Shown here piece by piece: positions 1-5,200 of a stretch of 7,110 nt of DNA. Below the pieces are notes generated by a model. The model worked only from the letters and a program-made list of their open reading frames with translations. It did no database searches and was not told the DNA's origin. Numbering within the stretch: the stretch's first letter is position 1; each line of letters starts with the position of its first letter. A program made the translations under genes and the position numbers. Origin of the DNA: Candidatus Helarchaeota archaeon (lineage in GTDB: Archaea > Asgardarchaeota > Lokiarchaeia > Helarchaeales > HEL-GB-A); NCBI GenBank assembly GCA_013375405.1, contig JABXJU010000219.1, positions 1-7,110 on the forward strand. Direction: 5' to 3'.

Positions 1-1
1 T

Positions 2-64
2 AAAGAGTTCCTAGATGAACGGTTAGCAATAGCAATATCATCTCAAGAACAATTATTTTACTAA
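2..64 (+). CDS. C-terminal end of a gene truncated by the window edge
   Basis: An open frame enters from the left edge and ends at TAA 62-64, giving twenty residues that begin KEFLDERLAI and end QEQLFY. Twenty codons are too few to assign a family. The reading is supported only by its plausible amino-acid content and by the promoter-like, non-coding DNA that starts directly after the stop. No terminator-like T-tract follows on the plus strand; the next 40 bases are A/T-rich. It could also be a chance open frame. Confidence 0.4.
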   Translation, partial: KEFLDERLAIAISSQEQLFY

Positions 65-105
65 GAATCAATTATAATAATTAAATAAATAAAAAAAAGG
101 AAATA

Positions 106-127
106 CCGACACAAATCCGACACAAAA
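106..127 (+). repeat. Tandem 11-bp direct repeat, candidate operator
   Basis: Two head-to-tail copies of CCGACACAAA(T/A) occupy 106-116 and 117-127 and differ only in the last base. The 11-bp period is about one helical turn, so two protein subunits would bind the same DNA face. The repeat lies 20-40 bases upstream of the TATA-like element of the next gene, a usual place for an archaeal activator site. It is also a GC island in otherwise A/T-rich DNA. The function is inferred from position and spacing only. Confidence 0.5.
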
Positions 128-146
128 AATCATATCACTCCTATAG

Positions 147-160
147 CTTAAAGGTATAAA
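147..160 (+). promoter_or_regulatory. TATA-like promoter of the SWIM-like gene
   Basis: The segment CTTAAAGGTATAAA holds two overlapping TATA-like hexamers. The first (TTAAAG, 148-153) is centred 26-27 bases before ATG 177 and would give a leaderless transcript. The second (TATAAA, 155-160) matches the consensus better but would place the start of transcription about six bases inside the ORF, and that frame has no other ATG. The first is therefore preferred, though only start-site mapping could decide. Confidence 0.45.
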
Positions 161-176
161 ATTTGCTATCTATCCT

Positions 177-611
177 ATGGAAAAGCCTCACTCTTATTTT
201 GATTGGCAATTACAATTTCGAAAAGCTAAAATTTCTCATACATTAAAAGAGGCTCATCGCAAGGAATTTAATTCTATATTAAACCACTTTACAGACAAAA
301 AAGATTTATATAAATCAGTTTCACTTAAAGAAGAGGATTATCATATCTCCAAGTATGCTATAAATAATCAGAATATAGGGGCAATAATTCATAGATTAGG
401 AAAGGAGCCACATTTTATTTTTATTAATTTGCATAAAAAAACTATCTCTCATGATTGTGATAGATTCAACGAATTGAAAGGACGTAATTCTAAGCAATTC
501 TGCAAACATCTGATAAAATTATTTTTAATTCTAAAAGAAAAGAACTATATTCAGGCTTACTCTATACTTAGGTATATTTATCGCCATCGAAATGAATTTA
601 CCTTTTATTAA
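177..611 (+). CDS. Small SWIM-like zinc-finger protein
   Basis: This 144-residue basic, soluble protein has a candidate zinc site in its second half. A beta-hairpin-like stretch (about 58-90) leads into TISHDCDRF, followed by QFCKHLIKLF. The ligands would be His92, Cys94, Cys109 and His111, that is HxC-x14-CxH. SWIM fingers are normally CxC-xn-CxH with the same strand-strand-helix layout and a hydrophobic helix after the last His, as here (112-120). The first Cys is replaced by His, so this is a variant. SWIM domains generally bind DNA or protein; no partner is visible. Residues 1-50 are a basic, helix-rich region I do not recognise. ATG 177 is the only start in frame: a stop lies 33 bases upstream and there is no clear Shine-Dalgarno sequence, which fits a leaderless message. 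A T-rich terminator follows. The coding call is firm and the SWIM assignment moderate. Confidence 0.8.
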   Translation: MEKPHSYFDWQLQFRKAKISHTLKEAHRKEFNSILNHFTDKKDLYKSVSLKEEDYHISKYAINNQNIGAIIHRLGKEPHFIFINLHKKTISHDCDRFNELKGRNSKQFCKHLIKLFLILKEKNYIQAYSILRYIYRHRNEFTFY

Positions 612-620
612 TTTAACAAT

Positions 621-643
621 GTATTTTTTTGCTTTTTTTCTTT
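621..643 (+). terminator. T-rich archaeal-type terminator
   Basis: Two T-runs (624-630 and 633-639) interrupted only by GC, followed by CTTT, begin about a dozen bases after the stop at 611. No stable hairpin precedes them. Archaeal intrinsic termination needs only a U-rich tract. The tract separates the SWIM-like gene from the next promoter and may also form its T-rich upstream part. Confidence 0.55.
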
Positions 644-648
644 ATATA
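641..648 (+). promoter_or_regulatory. TATA box deciding the start of the next gene
   Basis: TTTATATA is a strong archaeal TATA box. Its centre (644-645) lies only 6 bases before the first in-frame ATG (651) but 27 bases before the third (672). Archaeal transcription normally starts 24-30 bases after the TATA centre, so the RNA should begin at or near 672. That excludes 651 and 660 as starts. Confidence 0.65.
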
Positions 649-660
649 AGATGGCACTAA

Positions 661-676
661 TGCATCTTAAGATGCA
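661..676. promoter_or_regulatory. Perfect 16-bp palindrome at the inferred transcription start
   Basis: TGCATCTTAAGATGCA is identical to its reverse complement over all 16 bases, centred between 668 and 669. It lies 12-28 bases after the TATA box and spans the inferred start at 672. A dimeric helix-turn-helix repressor bound here would block the polymerase. It could be autoregulation or a global regulator's site; no partner gene is evident. The chance that it is incidental is modest, because half of it lies inside the coding frame if 651 were used as the start. Confidence 0.5.
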
Positions 677-896
677 AATTAAGATAAATATAGATCAAGA
701 ACATGTGATTGAGTTAGTAAAACATTTATCATTAGCTCATACCGTAGATTATAAGATTTATATTGCAGTAAAAAACATGATTGACCAGATTTTAACCTGT
801 AATAAACTAAATTCAGAGCAAGAGGAGCAAATTAAGACCTTTTCTGAAGATTTTGAAAAAGTGCAACGAAAGATCTTTGTCTGGGGGAATAGGTAG
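672..896 (+). CDS. Small hypothetical protein (74 residues)
   Basis: I do not recognise this protein. The longest frame starts at ATG 651 (81 residues), but the TATA box at 641-648 favours a leaderless start at the third Met codon, 672, giving a protein that begins MQIKINID. Residues 1-6 look like a short beta-strand. The rest is predicted mainly helical, with two amphipathic segments around 8-38 and 45-68 joined by a Cys-Asn-Lys turn, and it ends FVWGNR. There is no membrane segment and no metal motif. It has its own promoter, with a palindrome over the transcription start, so it is probably regulated separately from the gene before it. The size and helical character would suit a small regulatory or adaptor protein, but that is a guess. 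Confidence 0.6.
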   Translation: MQIKINIDQEHVIELVKHLSLAHTVDYKIYIAVKNMIDQILTCNKLNSEQEEQIKTFSEDFEKVQRKIFVWGNR

Positions 897-943
897 AAAT
901 AATTCGGTGATTAAAGATAGAAATTGATATAACGCAATGTACT

Positions 944-1462
944 ATGAGACCTCCAGTCGCCTCAATCCATGTAGAATATAGAACGGTAAAAGAAGGATTT
1001 GAACGACTTAAACTGTGTTATATGGAGATGATTCATATTACCGAAGAGGAATTCTTCAGAACTCTCTACGACAGATTAGCAGGTTCCTATTATGTTATCG
1101 ATGAGATCCGAATGTATTTATGCCCTCTGGATCATGGATATGAGGATTCCCCTCTGTTTTTGACTAAATTACGGCTGGAAAGATTAGGGTATAAAATCGT
1201 CTTATATGAGAACCCGGATGAGTTCTTCTTCCAATTTTCATTTGATATTATAGACTCGGCATTTGATAACCATCCTGAACACATCATACTCATTACCGAT
1301 GACCTTGACTTAGGAATTATCCCTCTCATCCTCAGTAGTGTGAACAAAACACCCATCCAATACGAGATATGGCATTTTTTAGGCTCTTTTGATGTCGATC
1401 TTTTCCACACCTTAACAGAGGAAGGGATAATAACGAGAGCTTTAGATATCCTAATTTATTAA
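944..1462 (+). CDS. Putative NYN/PIN-fold nuclease-like protein
   Basis: This 172-residue protein has the arrangement of a NYN (PIN-like) domain in its last 125 residues. A strand carries an early acidic residue (YVIDEIRMYL, Asp53). A helix and strand follow (72-88), then an acidic helix (FDIIDSAFD, Asp101 and Asp104). A strand with an Asp cluster (IILITDDLDLGIIPLI, Asp119/120/122) corresponds to the usual SGDSDF-type motif. A last strand (YEIWHF) and a C-terminal helix close the fold. NYN proteins are usually Mg-dependent RNases acting on RNA; the activity here is inferred. In the third motif the usual Gly is Asp and the Phe after the last Asp is Leu. Residues 1-45 are an extra helical region. 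ATG 944 is the first start, with weak TATA-like sequence at 911-918; Met27 (1022) is a possible alternative. Counted lines are about 38 % GC against 30 % in neighbours. Its 3' end abuts a decayed gene on the other strand. Confidence 0.65.
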   Translation: MRPPVASIHVEYRTVKEGFERLKLCYMEMIHITEEEFFRTLYDRLAGSYYVIDEIRMYLCPLDHGYEDSPLFLTKLRLERLGYKIVLYENPDEFFFQFSFDIIDSAFDNHPEHIILITDDLDLGIIPLILSSVNKTPIQYEIWHFLGSFDVDLFHTLTEEGIITRALDILIY

Positions 1463-1959
1463 TAGTCCGGCTTAAATTAGAAAGGCAGATTGGCCTATAA
1501 TCAACTCTATTAGGAAAAAGAATAAGCTTTGGGACACCATATTCGACATTATCTGGTTTTTTAAAAGAATTATGCCAGACCAAGTATTCTGAAATTAATT
1601 CATTTTCGCCAATATTTTATCTAAAGTACTCCAGAATTCGACAAAAGATACCAATGAATATTCCGAAGGGATGAAACCATACTCTTGGTATAAAACACCA
1701 AGAAGTGGTTGTATTGATGCTGAAATTTGATCAACTCCTATATCATTGTTATTTCAAGTTCTGTTAAAGTGAAACCGCTTGATGCGTAGAAACTTCCTAT
1801 TCCAATTAATTCTTGGACTTCATAATATCTCCTCAAAGCATCAAACGGAGATTTTGTAAGAATACTCAAATTTAGTCCTTGTCTAAGCAAAAGCTCACGC
1901 TCATATCTAGCCAAATATAAGAAAAGACTAAAACAATTGCTCCAAGATACCTCAGAAAA
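1463..1959 (-). pseudogene. Decayed minus-strand gene, at least two frameshifts
   Basis: No intact ORF fills this stretch, yet the minus strand reads as good protein sequence in pieces. Piece A (1959 down to 1741, ending at TAG 1740-1738) includes LARYERELLLRQGLNLS, SPFDALRRYYEVQELIGIGS and FTLTELEI. Piece B, in another frame (about 1753 to 1598), reads GVDQISASIQPLLGVLYQ then YGFIPSEYSLVSFVEFW. Piece C, in the third frame (about 1601 to 1463), reads ELISEYLVWHNSFKKPD then VPKLILFPNRVDYRPIC. The pieces follow each other in order with overlaps of only a few codons, as expected for single-base indels. Upstream of piece A another frame gives a hydrophobic run, LRYLGAIVLVFSYIW, so a membrane helix and a third shift are possible. 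No start codon is visible at the 5' end, so the N-terminus is lost or altered. I do not recognise the family. Sequencing or assembly indels are an alternative explanation. Confidence 0.6.
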
Positions 1960-1977
1960 TTATTTTTTAGAATCAAA

Positions 1978-2000
1978 TTTTTTTTTTTATTTATATAAAT
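1978..2000 (+). promoter_or_regulatory. T-tract plus TATA box, promoter of the surface-protein unit
   Basis: Eleven consecutive T residues (1978-1988) are followed by TTATATAAAT (1991-2000), the best TATA match in the window. Transcription would start near 2022, around the C-run at 2021-2025. That leaves about 20 bases before ATG 2041 and about 240 before GTG 2262. The TATA core is nearly symmetric, so it could once have served the decayed minus-strand gene as well. The T-tract might alternatively be a terminator for upstream plus-strand transcription. Confidence 0.55.
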
Positions 2001-2040
2001 TTAGCTTAATTTGTATGCAACCCCCATTTAATCAAAATTT

Positions 2041-2253
2041 ATGCTGAAAATGGAGATAAAAATATATCGCTCAAAATTTGATAATTACGCGCTTAATTCT
2101 CAAAAAATCAAAAATTTTAATTCTAATCACAGTTCCAAGTTCTGTTATAATTTTGCTACAAATAAAGATTTCTTTCAAAAAGTTTTTAAAAAAATATTCA
2201 AAAAAAAGGCGAAAAGTCTAGAAAAAATAAAAAAAGAATTTTTCGAAGGATAG
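2041..2253 (+). CDS. Small Lys/Asn/Phe-rich ORF leading the surface-protein operon
   Basis: This 70-codon frame follows the TATA box by about 40 bases and stops at TAG 2251-2253, 8 bases before the next gene's GTG, a spacing typical of co-transcribed and possibly translationally coupled genes. The product would be very basic. Residues 1-40 are Asn/Ser-rich and low in complexity. Residues 43-68 (from KDFFQKVFKK) form a strongly amphipathic helix with Phe/Ile/Leu on one face and Lys on the other, suggesting membrane-surface or nucleic-acid contact. The many A-runs are also what a non-coding A-rich leader would give by chance, so the reality of the gene is doubtful. The alternative is a 240-base untranslated leader. 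I recognise no family. Confidence 0.35.
   Translation: MLKMEIKIYRSKFDNYALNSQKIKNFNSNHSSKFCYNFATNKDFFQKVFKKIFKKKAKSLEKIKKEFFEG
2245..2250 (+). promoter_or_regulatory. Possible Shine-Dalgarno for the GTG start at 2262
   Basis: GAAGGA (2245-2250) is a fair match to the anti-Shine-Dalgarno complement, but it ends 11 bases before GTG 2262, slightly far. It lies inside the last codons of the small upstream ORF, so ribosomes ending there at 2253 would be close to the new start. This supports GTG 2262 over the internal ATG at 2304, which would cut into the hydrophobic signal segment. Confidence 0.4.
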
Positions 2254-2261
2254 ATTGACAG

Positions 2262-5200
2262 GTGATAACAATAAGAAACAGCATAAAACTTCTATTAATA
2301 GGAATGATACTTTTTTGGTTAATGAACCTACTTCCCCCACAAGAAACAACTTCTAGAAATTTCTTGGAGAGCAAAGCTACCTATAATTCTTGCGAAGACA
2401 TTTTCTCGCCAGAATTACACCCATCTTCTCCTAAAAACATTTATGATCATCTCGATGATATGATGGTTTCAAAAATGACTAATTTTTCTGAACTAGGGTA
2501 TTTTCCTCAACAATATACCTCTTCTTTGCAAGCTACTTATTTTGCCCTTTATATTTTAGAAAAAATTGAAAAGATTGATTCTATCGATAAGGATATTGTG
2601 GTAGATTATATTTTGGGTAATTATAATGATTCTTCACAATTTTTTGTGGACTGCTATGCATTGAGATATTTAGATATGGACCCCTATTACGATCCGTATC
2701 CATACTCTTCTCTTTTAGAAGTTAATTGCTATGCTATTTTGTCTCTTGAGCTATTGGATAGATTGGATCTTGTTGATAATGCTCAAATGATCAGTTTCAT
2801 TAGATCTTGTTACAATCCATCTTCAAGTGGGTTTATTGGACAGCCCTATTCTCTTAATCTGCATCCTAATTTTCGGATCTCGACTATGGATAATACTTAC
2901 TATGCCGTCTTGGCATTAGCCATATTAGGAGATGATTGGAGTCTATACCCTACAGAAAAGCAAGAATTGATCGATTACATTTTAGGTCTCCAATCTACAA
3001 ATACCTATGTTAGGCATTTTGGGGGGTTCTACAACGATGCCGATATGGATCTTGATAGCATTCCTTTTTTTGATCCCAATTTACAGTCGGCCTATTATTG
3101 CCTATGTACACTAACACATTTTAATGTTGAGAATCATATAAGGGATTCCGATTTTCACCAATATTTAAATGGATTATATGATGATGTCGAAAAATCTTTC
3201 GATTTTGCTTATTTTAATGTACCCGCGGGATACATGGACATCGTAGCCACTTCTTTTGGTCTATATGTAGGGAATATTACGGGCTACAGCGCAATGGACG
3301 AGATTGGAGTACGAGATTTTATTCTCAATAATAAAAATAATTGGGCAATGTGGAATAATTCGCGTAGTTATCCTTTCCAAGAACTTATTGATTCCTTTCA
3401 AGTAATACGTAATCTACAAGAATCATTGGGCTACCTTCCTATCTCTAATGCGGATAAGGATAAAATTGTATCTTCCCTTGAATTTTATCGCAGTGAAGAT
3501 CATGGTTTTGCTCTTCTGCCTTGTACATATACTACTGTAGAATTATTAAATACGCTTGTCGAATCGTTTTCGCTTTTAGATAAATTAAGCTTATTGGATG
3601 AAGCTTATTTCTATGGGCTTATAAAAGATTGTTATCACCTTACTCCTGGAATGACTGAAGAATATAATTTTCTTTGCTGTAAAGAAATATTTCAATCCAC
3701 TCAAGTTGGTAGTATCTTATTCTTCCGTTCATTTCCCATAGAATTTTATACTCGATCCCAAAAAGCTTTTTTTAACGAAATAGACTTGAGCACATCTCAT
3801 ATAATCACTTTTTTCGCGTTAAATGCTCTCGATAAATTGAATAAGTTAGACAATTTTCATTTGGAAAAAGACCTTAGCTTGCTTTTTGATGACATTATCA
3901 ATGCTCAATTTCTAGAGAGCGGGTTTAGCAATTACGGGGGGTTTTTGCCTGGCAACAGCTATAAAGGACTTAGCTCGAAATTTCAAAATAAATCAATTTA
4001 TTTTACCTATACTTACTACGCAGTCAAAGCTCTTGAAATTTTGAGTAAAAATTTAGGATATGGAGATATTACAGATTATATACTCGATTTAGATGCTCTT
4101 AACACGTATATTCATAATCATAAATATGAAGATGCCACGCAAATTTACTGCGTGTTGAATTTTACTGATAACCTAGAAGAAATTCTCGAAAATACTTACT
4201 ATATGATCTATATTTTAGGAGCTCTAAATTTAAATAACTTGGATAAGCAAAAGGTTAAGAATTTTGTGGTGCTAAATTTAAACTATTCCAATATAAAAAA
4301 CGTCTACTATAGCTACAAAATCTTCAAAATGTTGGATATTGATCTGACCTTTGATATAAATTCTATTTATCTCTTGATTAATAATATTTATTCAGAAAAT
4401 TCAAAAGAATTTTTTCTTTCTACCAACAAACAAAAAATTAGTCAAGAAGTTTTTGGTTGGGTAAGCGAGTTATATATAAACGTCTTAGCGAATTCCCCAA
4501 TTACTATAAACATAGAACATTTAGAAAGCTTTAAATTTCTTTCTAACGGCAATTTTATAAATTTTTCAATAAATTCCTCCTTAAGTGGAACTTACGAGTT
4601 TTGGATTGACGGTTCATTCATTCATAGCAACTCATTTAGCTGCTGGGACGAATTTTTTGATTATTCTTTGGATAATTTTACCGACCAAATAGGCGACCAC
4701 TCAATTAAAATAAATGCTACTAACCTCGATTCAAAGTATTGTGAAATAACAGCTTCATTTACGGTATACTCGGATTCACAGACCACTATTACCATACATT
4801 CTATAGAAAATTATATGTTAGGATCTAACGGGCACAAAATTAATTTCAGCATTGATTCAGAATATCCTGACAAATACAAACTAATGATAGATAATAGCTT
4901 AATTGCTTCGGGGGGTTATTCTAGTGGAAATTCAATCATACAATCTATAGACGGATACGATGCGGGAAAGCATATTTTAACAATCAGTGCTAATAGCACA
5001 GATGGAAAAGAATCGAACGCTACCGTGGAATTTTGGGTATTTATCGAATCGTTTATCCACATTTCCATATTACGACTCGATAATTATGAATTTAAATCGA
5101 TAGGAAATGAGATCAGTTTTAAAATAAATGCATCCTTCCCGGATTCATTTAAGCTATACATCGACGACGCTCTAAAAACAGAAGGTCTTTATTCCTTTGG

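Noticed and set aside
1132..1410. 92-codon open frame on the minus strand
   Set aside because: It lies wholly antisense to the NYN-like gene, whose strand order and acidic motifs are the better explanation. The product is Ser/Lys-rich without recognisable structure.
1332..1583. 83-codon minus-strand frame taken as an intact gene
   Set aside because: Only its first part (1583 to about 1463) is protein-like, and it continues from pieces in other frames, so it is the last piece of the decayed gene. The rest is antisense to the NYN-like gene.
1750..1990. T-runs such as 1978-1988 as a terminator for the decayed gene or NYN gene
   Set aside because: The run lies upstream, not downstream, of the minus-strand remnant and more than 500 bases after the NYN-like stop. 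Its position beside a strong TATA box suggests a promoter element.
2262..4499. Alpha-2-macroglobulin/complement-like thioester protein
   Set aside because: A toroid plus Ig-like domains suggested it, but there is no GCGEQ-type thioester motif, and the toroid precedes the Ig-like array instead of being embedded in it.
2262..4499. Active protein prenyltransferase or triterpene cyclase
   Set aside because: DCY at residue 130 and NCY at 155 resemble the Asp-x-Cys zinc site but lack the correct spacing or the Asp. QSAYYCL at 275 lacks the zinc His. No DxDD motif is present.
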